A stretch of DNA of 64,000 nt. Origin: Falsirhodobacter sp. 20TX0035 (lineage in GTDB: Bacteria > Pseudomonadota > Alphaproteobacteria > Rhodobacterales > Rhodobacteraceae). Position numbers and translations under genes: made by a program. Each line of letters begins with the position of its first letter. The first letter of the stretch is position 1. Shown here one piece after another: positions 29,110-38,160 of this stretch. Below the pieces are notes generated by a model. That model worked only from the letters and a program-made list of their open reading frames with translations, was not told the origin of the DNA and did no database searches. The DNA lies in NCBI RefSeq assembly GCF_028307215.1, contig NZ_JAQMHV010000001.1, positions 186,001-250,000 on the forward strand, read 5' to 3'.

Positions 29110-29170
29110 CGGGTGGAAGGCGGACCCGCTTCGTGCCATATCCCCCACACGGATATGAAGGAGCGGACCC

Positions 29171-31960
29171 ATGACTTTCGGCAGCGGCCACCACCTGCAC
29201 CTGATCGACGGATCGGCCTTCATCTTCCGCGCCTATCACGCGCTGCCGCCCTTGACGCGCAAGTCCGACGGGCTGCCCATCGGGGCGGTCGCGGGCTTTT
29301 GCAACATGCTCTTCCGCTATGTGGAGGATGCGAAGTCCGGGGACGCGCCGACCCATGTGGCCGTGATCTTCGACCATTCGTCGAAAACCTTCCGAAACGA
29401 GATCTATCCCGCCTACAAGGCCCAGCGCCCCGACCTGCCGGAAGACCTGAAGCCCCAGTTCCCCCTGACGCGCGAGGCGACCCGCGCCTTCAACATCGCC
29501 TGCATCGAGACGGAAGGCTACGAGGCCGACGACATCATCGCGGCCCTGTCCTGCAAGGCGCGGGACGCGGGCGGGCGGGTGACGATCATCTCCTCGGACA
29601 AGGACCTGATGCAGCTGGTCGGCGACGGCGTGGAAATGCTGGACCCGATGAAGAACAAGCGCATCGGCCGGGACGAGGTGTTCGAGAAGTTCGGCGTGGG
29701 GCCCGACCGCGTGGTGGACGTGCAGGCGCTGGCCGGCGATTCGGTGGACAACGTCCCCGGCGCGCCCGGCATCGGCATCAAGACCGCCGCCCTGCTGATC
29801 CAGGAATATGGCGATCTGGAAACGCTGCTGGAGCGGGCGGGCGAGATCAAGCAGCCCAAGCGTCGTCAGGTCCTGACCGATTTCGCCGACCAGATCCGCG
29901 TGTCGAAACGCTTGGTGGAACTGGACTGCAACACGCCGCTGGATTTCACGCTGGAAAGCCTGGAGATCCGCGAGCCCGACGAAGGGCTGATCGACTTCCT
30001 GAACGCGATGGAGTTCCGCACGCTGACCAGGCGCGTGGCCGAAAAGCGCGGCGTGGACGCCCCCCTGCCCCTCGCCCCCACCCCCGTGGTGGAGACGGAG
30101 GAGCGCGAGGCCCTGCCCTTCGACCACGCCGCCTATGAAACCGTGACGGAGCCTGCACAGCTGGCCGAATGGATCGCCCTGATCCGCGACGCGGGCCACG
30201 TGGCCTTCGACACCGAGACGACGGGCCTCGATGAGATGCGGGCCGATCTGGTCGGCATCTCGCTTTGCGTCACGGCGGGGCGGGCCTGCTACATCCCGCT
30301 GGCCCATCGCAGCGGCACGGACGATCTGTTCGGCGGGGCGGAGCTGGTGCCAGGCCAGATGCTGATTGCCGAGGTGCTGGCGCAGCTGAAGCCGGTGATG
30401 GAGGATCCGTCGATCCTGAAGATCGCGCACAACGCCAAGTACGACTGCAAGATGCTGGCGCTGATCGGCATCAACGTGGCACCGGTCGACGACACGATGC
30501 TGATGTCCTACGTCCTGCATGCGGGCCTGCACAACCACGGCATGGACGCGCTGAGCGAGCAGTACCTGCGCCACACCCCCATCCCGATCAAGGGACTGAT
30601 CGGGACCGGAAAAAGCCAGATCACCTTCGACCACGTGCCGCTGGACAAGGCCACACCCTACGCGGCCGAGGATGCCGACGTCACCCTGCGCCTGTGGGAG
30701 ATGTTCAAGCCGCAGCTGCACCGCAACCGCGTGACCACGGTCTACGAGACGCTGGAGCGCCCTCTGGTCACCGTTCTGGCCGACATGGAGATGGCGGGCG
30801 TGCGCGTGGACCGCGACACCCTGTCCCGCATGTCGAACGCCTTCGCCCAGAAGATGGCCATGCTGGAGGAGGAGATCCACGCGCTCGCGGGTCGCCCCTT
30901 CAACATCGGATCCCCGAAGCAGCTGGGCGAGATCCTGTTCGACGAGATGTCGCTGCAAGGCGGCGTGAAGGGCAAGAACGGCGCTTATGGCACGGGCGCG
31001 GATATCCTTGAGGATCTGGCCGCCGAAGGGCACGACCTGCCCGCACGGGTGCTGGACTGGCGCCAGATCTCCAAGCTGAAATCGACCTATACCGACGCCT
31101 TGCAGGACCACATCCACCCGGACACGGGACGGGTGCACACGTCCTATTCCATCGCCGGGGCGAACACGGGGCGGCTGGCGTCGACCGATCCGAACCTGCA
31201 GAACATCCCCGTCCGGTCCGAGGAAGGCCGCCGCATCCGCGAGGCCTTCGTGGCGGGGCCGGGCAAGGTTCTGGTCAGCCTCGACTACAGCCAGATCGAG
31301 CTGCGGATCCTGGCGCACATCGCCGACATCCCCGCCCTGAAGGATGCGTTCCGCGAAGGGCACGACATCCACGCCATGACCGCGTCCGAGATGTTCAACG
31401 TGCCGCTGGAAGGCATGGACCCGATGATCCGCCGTCAGGCGAAGGCGATCAACTTCGGGGTGATCTACGGCATCTCGGGCTTCGGCCTTGCCCGGAACCT
31501 GCGCATTCCGCGCGCCGACGCACAGGGATTCATCGACCGGTATTTCGAACGTTTCCCCGGCATCCGCACCTACATGGACGAAACGATCTCCTTCGCGAAG
31601 GCCAACAACCACGTCCAGACCCTGTTCGGCCGCCGCATCAACACGCCCGAGATCAACGCCCGCGGCCCCGGCGCGGGCTTCGCCCGCCGCGCCGCGATCA
31701 ACGCGCCGATCCAGGGGACGGCCGCCGACATCATCCGCCGCGCGATGATCCGGATGCCCAAGGCCATCGCGGGGCTGCCCGCGACCATGCTGCTGCAGGT
31801 CCATGACGAACTGCTGTTCGAGGTGGAGGAAGGCGCGGCCGACACCCTCATCGCCCGCGCGCGCGAGGTGATGGAGGGTGCGGCCGATCCGGCGGTGAAG
31901 CTGTCCGTGCCGCTGACCGTGGATGCGGGGCGTGGCCCGAACTGGGCCGCGGCCCACTGA
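29171..31960 (+). CDS. polA: DNA polymerase I
   Basis: A 929-residue repair and Okazaki-fragment polymerase. Domains in order: 5' nuclease (1-290, with YEADDIIA and the helix-hairpin-helix GAPGIGIKTA), 3'-5' exonuclease (about 320-510, with an intact DTETTGLD, so proofreading is expected) and polymerase (about 540-929: motif A SLDYSQIELR, motif B RRQAKAINFGVIYG, motif C LQVHDELLFE). The ATG follows a GAAGGAG site. Its stop codon sits in the loop of an 11-bp hairpin. Confidence 0.96.
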   Translation: MTFGSGHHLHLIDGSAFIFRAYHALPPLTRKSDGLPIGAVAGFCNMLFRYVEDAKSGDAPTHVAVIFDHSSKTFRNEIYPAYKAQRPDLPEDLKPQFPLTREATRAFNIACIETEGYEADDIIAALSCKARDAGGRVTIISSDKDLMQLVGDGVEMLDPMKNKRIGRDEVFEKFGVGPDRVVDVQALAGDSVDNVPGAPGIGIKTAALLIQEYGDLETLLERAGEIKQPKRRQVLTDFADQIRVSKRLVELDCNTPLDFTLESLEIREPDEGLIDFLNAMEFRTLTRRVAEKRGVDAPLPLAPTPVVETEEREALPFDHAAYETVTEPAQLAEWIALIRDAGHVAFDTETTGLDEMRADLVGISLCVTAGRACYIPLAHRSGTDDLFGGAELVPGQMLIAEVLAQLKPVMEDPSILKIAHNAKYDCKMLALIGINVAPVDDTMLMSYVLHAGLHNHGMDALSEQYLRHTPIPIKGLIGTGKSQITFDHVPLDKATPYAAEDADVTLRLWEMFKPQLHRNRVTTVYETLERPLVTVLADMEMAGVRVDRDTLSRMSNAFAQKMAMLEEEIHALAGRPFNIGSPKQLGEILFDEMSLQGGVKGKNGAYGTGADILEDLAAEGHDLPARVLDWRQISKLKSTYTDALQDHIHPDTGRVHTSYSIAGANTGRLASTDPNLQNIPVRSEEGRRIREAFVAGPGKVLVSLDYSQIELRILAHIADIPALKDAFREGHDIHAMTASEMFNVPLEGMDPMIRRQAKAINFGVIYGISGFGLARNLRIPRADAQGFIDRYFERFPGIRTYMDETISFAKANNHVQTLFGRRINTPEINARGPGAGFARRAAINAPIQGTAADIIRRAMIRMPKAIAGLPATMLLQVHDELLFEVEEGAADTLIARAREVMEGAADPAVKLSVPLTVDAGRGPNWAAAH

Positions 31961-31971
31961 GGCCGCGGCCC
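31944..31971. terminator. GC hairpin spanning the polA stop codon
   Basis: Arms 31944-31954 and 31961-31971 are a perfect 11-bp inverted repeat, and the 6-nt loop contains the polA TGA. There is no T-run on either side, so it is at best a weak terminator between the convergent polA and HIT genes. Confidence 0.4.
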
Positions 31972-31978
31972 CGGGGCG

Positions 31979-32332
31979 TCAGGCACGCGTCAGCATCGGC
32001 CCCAGCGGGCGCCCAGCGAGGATGTGCAGGTGGTAATGCGGCACCTCCTGCCCCCCGTGCGCGCCGGAGTTCGAGATGACGCGGTAGCCTTCGCCGAAGT
32101 CCTCGCAGATGCGGGCGGCGGTGCGGTGGAAATCCACCATCTCCTCGGCCGTGGCGCGGGCGGCGAAGTCGGCGAAATCGACGTAGGCGCCCTTCGGGAT
32201 CACCAGGACGTGGTGCGGCGCGTGCGGCGCGATGTCGTGGAAGGCCAGCGTGTGGTCGCTGTCTGCCACGGTCTTGTTGGGGATCTCGCCGCGCAGGATG
32301 CGGGCGAAGATGTTCTGGTCGTCATAGGCCAT
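31979..32332 (-). CDS. HIT family nucleotide-binding protein
   Basis: A 117-residue histidine-triad protein, probably a nucleoside phosphoramidase of the HinT class. The triad motif HYHLHILAGRP is at about residues 98-108, with FARILRGEIP near the N terminus and LVIPKGAYVDF near 44. The ATG at 32332 lies 2 bp after the stop of the upstream glycosyltransferase gene, suggesting co-transcription with it. It converges with polA. Confidence 0.93.
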   Translation of the reverse strand: MAYDDQNIFARILRGEIPNKTVADSDHTLAFHDIAPHAPHHVLVIPKGAYVDFADFAARATAEEMVDFHRTAARICEDFGEGYRVISNSGAHGGQEVPHYHLHILAGRPLGPMLTRA

Positions 32333-32334
32333 GA

Positions 32335-33912
32335 TCAATCCATGAAGAGGTAATGGGTGGAGGTGATCTGGAGCGCCTGATCCTCGGACACGCCCATCAG
32401 GTCGGCCAGCGCCACCGCGTTCTGTTCGGGCGACAGCTTCTGGCGCAGCCGGCGGTGGCGGCCGAAGCCCGCGTCGCGGATGCGGTCGCTTTCGAAGCGG
32501 AAGTCGTAGCGGATCGTGGGGATGATCCGTTCCAGCGTTTCCACCGGGGTCTGGTCGCCGGCAAGGCCCACCCGACGGGCGTGGCCCGTCAGGTAGTCGT
32601 TGTCGAATTCGCATTCCAGCTCGATGATCCGCACCACGGCCTTGTCGCTGACGAAATCGTGGATCAGGTCGATGGAGGATGGATCGAGGCAGATCATCAT
32701 CCGGTCCGTCTTCCAGTAATCGTAAAGCATGCGCAGCAGCGCCCGGCGGTGGCGGGTGCGCTTGGCCAGCGTCGTCTCGATCCCGCCCAAGGCGGGCAGC
32801 GGGGTGTCGGCCTCGTTGAAAAGGTAGTGCATCGCCTTGACGCCCAGCACCTCCTCGGCCTTGTCGACGAAGCGCTTGGCCACGTGCCACTTCTTGCAGA
32901 TCACGATGGTCAGCTGCCGGTCGCGCCCGATGCTCGCCTCGGTTTCCCAAAAGCGGGGGGCGAACCGCCGGCCGATCCGGCCGCGCTGGCGCAGGAAGGT
33001 CAGAAGCGTCCGCCCTTCGTTCGAGATGGAAAAATCCGTGCCTTCCTTCGCCCAAAGCTGGCCCAGCCGTTCCTTCAGCTGCAAGGCCTGCGGGCTGATC
33101 TTGCGCGCGAACAGGTAATCCTGCGACAACAGCAGGTCGTAATGGTCGTTGTAGAAGCTGAGAGGCATCCCGTAGTCCGAGAACATCAGGAACGTCAGCG
33201 TGCGCGTGCGGATCTGGTAGTCGGGGACGACGTGGCGGACCAGCGTCTGGAACATCGTCTCGTCCGGGATCCAGGTGGTGGAGAAGAAGCGCAGCACGTT
33301 GGGGTTGCTGTCGCAGTATTGCAGGACCGCCTCCACCGTCTGGCGGCGCAGGCACCACCACTGGCTGCCGATCTGGATCTCCAGCCCCGCCGGGATGGGG
33401 CGCGACAGGCCCATCTTCTGCTGCAACGCGAGCGAACCGTAGAACAGCGCCTTGCGGTTGCGTTCGTTGAAGTAGTGGCGGTAGATCAGCCGTTCCTCCT
33501 TGATGCCGGTCTTGATCCAGTCCGATTTGAAGAAGTCGAAGGATTCGATGTAGTCGACATCGTCCCGGTCCAGAAAGGCCTTGGCGTATTCGGCCGACTT
33601 GATGGGCATGCAGTCGCCCGACAGCATGTAGAAATGGGTAGCTTCCGGAAAGGATTCCTCGGCCGTGCGGGTGGCCAGAAGGGTGGCTGCGACCAGGCTG
33701 TATTCGCCCCAGCCGCACTTTTCGCGCTTGCGCGTGAAGGCCACGCCCGGATTGCCCGCCAGCGCGCTGCGGATGCGGGCGTAATCCTCCGGGCTCGCGC
33801 GGCGGTCGAAGTGGATGGCGACGAAATCGCCCGTCGCCGTCAGCCGTTGCGCCTGCGCGATGATCCCCGCCGGATCCTTGTGACAAAGCAGAATGAACGC
33901 GATCTTCGCCAT
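32335..33912 (-). CDS. GT14-type beta-1,6-N-acetylglucosaminyltransferase
   Basis: A 525-residue protein. Residues 1-260 resemble the core-2/I-branching (Branch, GT14) glycosyltransferase family: AFILLCHKDP at the start, HFYMLSGDCMPIKS near 92, WCLRRQTVE near 185 and IPDETMFQTL near 215. The C-terminal half (about 270-525) is a separate domain that I recognise only as an extension common in proteobacterial homologues. It probably transfers a sugar to a surface glycan. It is divergent from a sulfotransferase gene, so glycan branching and sulfation may be linked. Confidence 0.8.
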   Translation of the reverse strand: MAKIAFILLCHKDPAGIIAQAQRLTATGDFVAIHFDRRASPEDYARIRSALAGNPGVAFTRKREKCGWGEYSLVAATLLATRTAEESFPEATHFYMLSGDCMPIKSAEYAKAFLDRDDVDYIESFDFFKSDWIKTGIKEERLIYRHYFNERNRKALFYGSLALQQKMGLSRPIPAGLEIQIGSQWWCLRRQTVEAVLQYCDSNPNVLRFFSTTWIPDETMFQTLVRHVVPDYQIRTRTLTFLMFSDYGMPLSFYNDHYDLLLSQDYLFARKISPQALQLKERLGQLWAKEGTDFSISNEGRTLLTFLRQRGRIGRRFAPRFWETEASIGRDRQLTIVICKKWHVAKRFVDKAEEVLGVKAMHYLFNEADTPLPALGGIETTLAKRTRHRRALLRMLYDYWKTDRMMICLDPSSIDLIHDFVSDKAVVRIIELECEFDNDYLTGHARRVGLAGDQTPVETLERIIPTIRYDFRFESDRIRDAGFGRHRRLRQKLSPEQNAVALADLMGVSEDQALQITSTHYLFMD

Positions 33913-34022
33913 GTGCCGTCCCGATGTTCCAACGAAATCATTTAAATCGCTTTCTGGGCGATTGAAAAGTCCCGCGTCCTCTGCTTTTGCTTGTCCGGCA
34001 AGTACCGGAGCGGGAGAAGGTG

Positions 34023-34841
34023 ATGGGATTTCCAGGAACGTGGATGACCGAAAGCGAAAGCGTCGTGTATCGCGTCGTGCCGAAATGCGCCTGCTCCACC
34101 ATCGGGCAGATCATGTTCTACACCGATCATGGCCGCTTCTTCGACGGTGACATCCACGATTCGACGGGCGGGCTGCACAAGTGGTCGCAGGCCGAAAGCC
34201 AGCCGCTGATCGAAGCGAACGTTTACAAGCACAAGAGCGTGACCTTCACCTGCGTGCGCAACCCCTACACGCGCATCCTGTCGTCCTTTTTCGACAAGAT
34301 CTGCGGCATCCAGCGCAACGGAAAGCGGTATCGCGGCAACCTCGTGCCCCTTCTGATCCAGAAATACGGGATCGAGGTCGGCGGCCCCGACGGGACCGAG
34401 GAATTCGACCAGATCAAGAGCTTCCGCCGCTTCCTGCTGTTCGCCCGCGACACCATCCGCTTCAAGAAGCCGATGGACCCGGACATCCACTGGTCGGCCA
34501 TGTCGGGCCACATCGCGACCTTTATCGTGAACGGCGGCAAGTACGACCAGATCTTCTTCACCGAGAAGTTCAACGACGGGATGCAGAAGGTCCTGAACGC
34601 GATGGAGCCGCAGCACGAGATCGACCTGAAGACGATCCCGCGCTTCAACGAATCCGAAGGCCACGGCCCCAAGCGCGCCCACCCGGTGGAAGATTACTTC
34701 GACGACATGTCGATGCACCTGATGTGGGAAATCTACCGCAAGGATTTTCAGCTGTTCAAATACGACTTCGACAACCCGGCCAACAAGCTGCCGAAGTCCG
34801 AGGTGGACCTGAAAGAGGTCCACCGCCGTCTGGGCGACTAA
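34023..34841 (+). CDS. Sulfotransferase family 2-like protein
   Basis: A 272-residue protein resembling Sulfotransfer_2 enzymes that move sulfate from PAPS to carbohydrates. The 5'-phosphosulfate loop reads VPKCACSTIG (about residues 18-27), and the 3'-phosphate motif reads CVRNPYTRILSSFF (about 67-80). The ATG at 34023 has an AGAAGG site; a TTG further upstream gives only spurious sequence. It is divergent from the GT14 gene, and its TAA overlaps the stop of adenosine kinase. The substrate is unknown. Confidence 0.78.
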   Translation: MGFPGTWMTESESVVYRVVPKCACSTIGQIMFYTDHGRFFDGDIHDSTGGLHKWSQAESQPLIEANVYKHKSVTFTCVRNPYTRILSSFFDKICGIQRNGKRYRGNLVPLLIQKYGIEVGGPDGTEEFDQIKSFRRFLLFARDTIRFKKPMDPDIHWSAMSGHIATFIVNGGKYDQIFFTEKFNDGMQKVLNAMEPQHEIDLKTIPRFNESEGHGPKRAHPVEDYFDDMSMHLMWEIYRKDFQLFKYDFDNPANKLPKSEVDLKEVHRRLGD

Positions 34842-35830
34842 AGAAGCCCGTGCTGATGGAACAGGGCCTTCAGGTCCTGTTCCGGCCGCGCGCCGACATG
34901 GCTGATGATTTCGGACGCGGCGATGCAGCCCATGCGTCCCGCCTCCTCCAGCCCGTGGCCGTTGGTGATCCCCCACAGGAAGCCCGCCGCGAACAGATCG
35001 CCCGCCCCTGTCGCGTCCTGAATTTCGGTCGGCAGGGCCGGGATGTGCCAGCGCTGGCCGCCTGACAGGACATGCGCACCCTTTTCGCTGTCCGTGCAGG
35101 CAAGGATGCCGACCTGCGCCGCGGCGGCCGCCAAGGCGGTGTCCAGATCGTCCGTGCCGTACATCGACAGGATCTCGGCCCGGTTGGCGAACAGAAGGTC
35201 CACATCCTCTTCGATCAGGCGGCGGAAGGCGTCCCGGTGCCGGTCCACGCAGAAGGGATCAGACAGCGTCAGCGCCACGCGCCCGCCAGCAGCCTTGCAG
35301 GCGCGAATGGCCTTTTCGAACGCCGCGTGGCTGTCGGGCCCGTCAAAGCGGTAGCCTTCCAGATAGATCCATTCGGACTGGGCCACCATCTCCACGTCGA
35401 TGTCCTCGGGGCCGAGGAATTCGGACACGCCCAGATAGGTGTTCATCGAACGCTCCCCGTCCGGGGTGACGCAGACGAGGCAGCGGCCGGTTTCCTGCAC
35501 CGTGTCACGGCTGGCCATGGGCGTCTCGAACGTGGCGCCCTGCGCGCGCAGATCGTGGGCGAAGATGGCGCCCAGCTGGTCGTCGCGCACCTTGCCGATA
35601 TAGGCCGTGGGCCCGCCCAGATGCGCGATGCCCGCGATCGTGTTCGCGGCCGACCCGCCCGACACTTCGCGCGCGGGGCCGATATGGGCGTACAGCTCCA
35701 CCGCGCGGTCGCGGTCAATCAACTGCATCACGCCCTTGCCGATGCCGTGATCCTGAAGAAACGCATCATCGGTGCGCGCCAGCACATCGACCATGGCGTT
35801 GCCGATGCCCGTCACGTGATACTTCTTCAT
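34838..35830 (-). CDS. PfkB family kinase, probable adenosine kinase
   Basis: A 330-residue ribokinase-fold enzyme. N-terminal GNAMVDVLA, the GGSAANTIAG motif (about residue 58) and the catalytic DATGAGDLFAAGFLWG (about 270) place it in the PfkB family; overall it resembles alphaproteobacterial adenosine kinases, which would fit with SAM-cycle and purine salvage genes here. Another sugar cannot be excluded. It overlaps nth by 4 bp (ATGA) and so is translated from the same mRNA. Confidence 0.85.
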   Translation of the reverse strand: MKKYHVTGIGNAMVDVLARTDDAFLQDHGIGKGVMQLIDRDRAVELYAHIGPAREVSGGSAANTIAGIAHLGGPTAYIGKVRDDQLGAIFAHDLRAQGATFETPMASRDTVQETGRCLVCVTPDGERSMNTYLGVSEFLGPEDIDVEMVAQSEWIYLEGYRFDGPDSHAAFEKAIRACKAAGGRVALTLSDPFCVDRHRDAFRRLIEEDVDLLFANRAEILSMYGTDDLDTALAAAAAQVGILACTDSEKGAHVLSGGQRWHIPALPTEIQDATGAGDLFAAGFLWGITNGHGLEEAGRMGCIAASEIISHVGARPEQDLKALFHQHGLL

Positions 35831-36471
35831 GCCGTTTTATCCTCGTAAGCGCAGTGTTCATAGATGGGGCAGATGCCGCATTTGGGTTTTCGCGCGATGC
35901 AGATGTAGCGCCCGTGCAGGATCAGCCAGTGGTGGGCGTGCAGGGCGAACTGGGCGGGCACATGGTCCTCCAGCGCCCGCTCCACCGCGTCCACGTCGCG
36001 GCCGGGGGCGATGCCGGTCCGGTTGCCCACGCGGAAGATGTGGGTGTCCACAGCCTGCGTCGGCTGGTGGAACCACATGTTCAGGACAACATTCGCCGTC
36101 TTGCGCCCCACCCCCGGCAGGGTCTGCAGGGCGGCGCGAGATGACGGGACCTCGCCGCCATACTCCTCCACTAGGATCCGGCTCAGCTTCATGACGTTCT
36201 TCGCCTTCTGGCGGAACAGGCCGATGGTCTTGATCGCCTCCAGCAGCCGCTCCTCTCCGAAGTCGAGCATCTGCTGGGGCGTCGTCACCTGAGCGAACAG
36301 GGGCTTGGTCGCCTTGTTGACGCCCGCATCCGTGGCCTGCGCCGAAAGTGCGACCGCCACGACCAGCGTGTAGGCGTTCACGTGATCCAGCTCGCCCTTC
36401 GGCTCCGGCTCGATCTCGTGCAGGCGGGTGAAGATCGCCTTGATGGTCTGATAGGGAAGCTGGCGTGCCAT
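35827..36471 (-). CDS. nth: Endonuclease III
   Basis: A 214-residue bifunctional DNA glycosylase/AP lyase for oxidised pyrimidines. The helix-hairpin-helix with catalytic Lys reads LPGVGRKTANVVL (about residues 112-124), the catalytic Asp lies in VDTHIFRVGNR (about 137), and the 4Fe-4S loop has the exact C-x6-C-x2-C-x5-C spacing at the C terminus. It is divergent from the AraC-MGMT gene, another DNA-repair gene, with about 78 bp between. Confidence 0.95.
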   Translation of the reverse strand: MARQLPYQTIKAIFTRLHEIEPEPKGELDHVNAYTLVVAVALSAQATDAGVNKATKPLFAQVTTPQQMLDFGEERLLEAIKTIGLFRQKAKNVMKLSRILVEEYGGEVPSSRAALQTLPGVGRKTANVVLNMWFHQPTQAVDTHIFRVGNRTGIAPGRDVDAVERALEDHVPAQFALHAHHWLILHGRYICIARKPKCGICPIYEHCAYEDKTA

Positions 36472-36549
36472 GGCGACGGTATGACAGCCCGCCCGCGAAG
36501 CCGCAAGATTCGGGTCGCCCCGTTGCGGGCGCGGGCGTATCTTCGGGCC

Positions 36550-37392
36550 ATGTCCTATCATTACGCCATCATCGCCCGTGCCCTGGACGCCATCGCCGAC
36601 CGCCCCGACCTGTCGCTGGAGGAGGTGGCCGCGGTGGCGGGCCTGTCGCCGGCGCATTTCCAGCGCGTCTTCTCGGCCTGGGTGGGGGTGTCGCCCAAGC
36701 GATTCGCGCAATATCTGGCGCTGGATCATGCGCGTCACCTTCTGGCCGCGCAGACCCCGGTGCTGGAGGCGAGTCATGCGGCGGGCCTGTCCGGCGGCGG
36801 ACGCCTGCACGACCTGTTCCTGCGGTGGGAGGGGATGAGCCCCGGCGACTACGCCCGCGCCGGCGCCGGGCTGCGGATCGGCTGGACGCGCACCCCCTCC
36901 CCCTTCGGCGAAGCGGTGGTGATGGCGACGGCGCGGGGCATCTGCGGGATCGGGTTCACGGACCCCGGTTTCGACGCCTTCACCGATCTGGCTCGCCGCT
37001 GGCCGCGCGCGGTGTATGAGGAGGACGGGTCGGTCGCCGTGCTGGCCGAGGCCGCCTTTGCCGGACGGCCGACGCGCCTTCACCTGATGGGCGGCCCCTT
37101 TCAGATCAAGGTGTGGGAGGCGCTGCTGTCGGTCCCTTCCGGTCAAGTGACGACCTATGGGGACATCGCAACCGCCATCGGCCAGCCGACCGCCGTCCGT
37201 GCCGTGGGAACGGCCATCGGGCGCAACGCGATCAGCTGGCTGATCCCCTGCCACCGCGCGGTGCGCAAGACCGGGGCGCTTGGCGGCTATCACTGGGGGC
37301 TGACGCGCAAGCGCGCGATGTTGGCGCATGAAGCCGCTCGGCGCGATGCCGCCGATGTGACAGCGGAACTATCGGAAAGCGTGCGACGTTGA
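36550..37392 (+). CDS. AraC-type regulator fused to O6-methylguanine-DNA methyltransferase (Ada-like)
   Basis: A 280-residue protein. An AraC helix-turn-helix domain (residues 5-100: SLEEVAAVAGLSPAHFQRVF) precedes an MGMT domain (about 115-265) with the active-site IPCHRAV and YGDIATAIGQP upstream. The N-terminal zinc/methylphosphotriester domain that triggers E. coli Ada is absent, so any induction mechanism must differ. It is divergent from nth, consistent with DNA-repair function. Confidence 0.9.
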   Translation: MSYHYAIIARALDAIADRPDLSLEEVAAVAGLSPAHFQRVFSAWVGVSPKRFAQYLALDHARHLLAAQTPVLEASHAAGLSGGGRLHDLFLRWEGMSPGDYARAGAGLRIGWTRTPSPFGEAVVMATARGICGIGFTDPGFDAFTDLARRWPRAVYEEDGSVAVLAEAAFAGRPTRLHLMGGPFQIKVWEALLSVPSGQVTTYGDIATAIGQPTAVRAVGTAIGRNAISWLIPCHRAVRKTGALGGYHWGLTRKRAMLAHEAARRDAADVTAELSESVRR

Positions 37393-37443
37393 TATAGCGA
37401 TATGCCCACGCATTGGCGTGAACGCGAGATACGAGGCGTCAGA

Positions 37444-38109
37444 ATGAACTTCAAACTTCCCCTTTTCCTTGGCACCGTGGGCCTTGTCGCCCTTGCCGGT
37501 TGCAACGACCCCTATGGCACCGGCGTGGGCCCGGGTGGCGCGGCCAACCAGAAAACCAACATGGGCGCCCTGACCGGCGCCATCATCGGCGGCGCCCTTG
37601 GCGCGCAGTCGGGTGAGGATCGCGCGGCGAAGATCGCCGGTGGCGCGATCGTCGGCGGCATCCTGGGCGGCGCGGCCGGTGCCGAGCTGGACCGTCAGGC
37701 GGCGCAGCTGCGCGCCTCCACCAGCTCCAACATCAACGTGACGAACACGGGGAACGAGCTTGTGGTGAACATGCCGCAGGACCTGCTGTTCGCCACCGAC
37801 AGCTCCAACCTGCGCGCCGATCTGCAGGCCGACCTTCAGGCTGTGTCGCGCAACCTGGTGCAGTATCCCAGCTCCACCATCCAGATCGCGGGCCACACCG
37901 ACAACACCGGCAGCGCCGCCTACAACCAGGCCCTGTCCGAGCGTCGCGCCTCGGCCGTGGCACAGGTGCTGATCCGCAACGGCGTGCCGGCGAACCGCAT
38001 CTCCTCCTACGGTATGGGGCTGAGCCAGCCGGTCGCGTCGAACGCGACGGCCGAAGGGCGCGCCCAGAACCGCCGGGTGGACATCGTCATCCGCCCGATC
38101 CAGCGCTAA
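37444..38109 (+). CDS. OmpA family lipoprotein with glycine zipper
   Basis: A 221-residue outer-membrane lipoprotein. The lipobox VALAGC puts the acylated Cys near residue 20. A glycine-zipper segment (about 40-90: GALTGAIIGGALGAQ, GGAIVGGILGGAAGAEL) is followed by an OmpA peptidoglycan-binding domain (about 105-218: GHTDNTGSAAYNQALSERRA, NRRVDIVI). It probably tethers the outer membrane to the cell wall. A strong bidirectional terminator follows. Confidence 0.93.
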   Translation: MNFKLPLFLGTVGLVALAGCNDPYGTGVGPGGAANQKTNMGALTGAIIGGALGAQSGEDRAAKIAGGAIVGGILGGAAGAELDRQAAQLRASTSSNINVTNTGNELVVNMPQDLLFATDSSNLRADLQADLQAVSRNLVQYPSSTIQIAGHTDNTGSAAYNQALSERRASAVAQVLIRNGVPANRISSYGMGLSQPVASNATAEGRAQNRRVDIVIRPIQR

Positions 38110-38111
38110 GC

Positions 38112-38141
38112 AAAAAGGCCGGTCGAAAGACCGGCCTTTTT
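38112..38141. terminator. Bidirectional terminator between OmpA lipoprotein and atp operon
   Basis: A 13-bp perfect stem AAAAAGGCCGGTC/GACCGGCCTTTTT closed by a GAAA tetraloop. The A-run and T-run make it work for both the rightward lipoprotein gene and the leftward F0 operon. Confidence 0.93.
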
Positions 38142-38160
38142 CATGATCCGAAGGTTCGGG

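Noticed and set aside
28955-31957. 1000-codon minus-strand open frame opposite polA
   Set aside because: It mirrors polA codons in the complementary frame; polA has all polymerase motifs.
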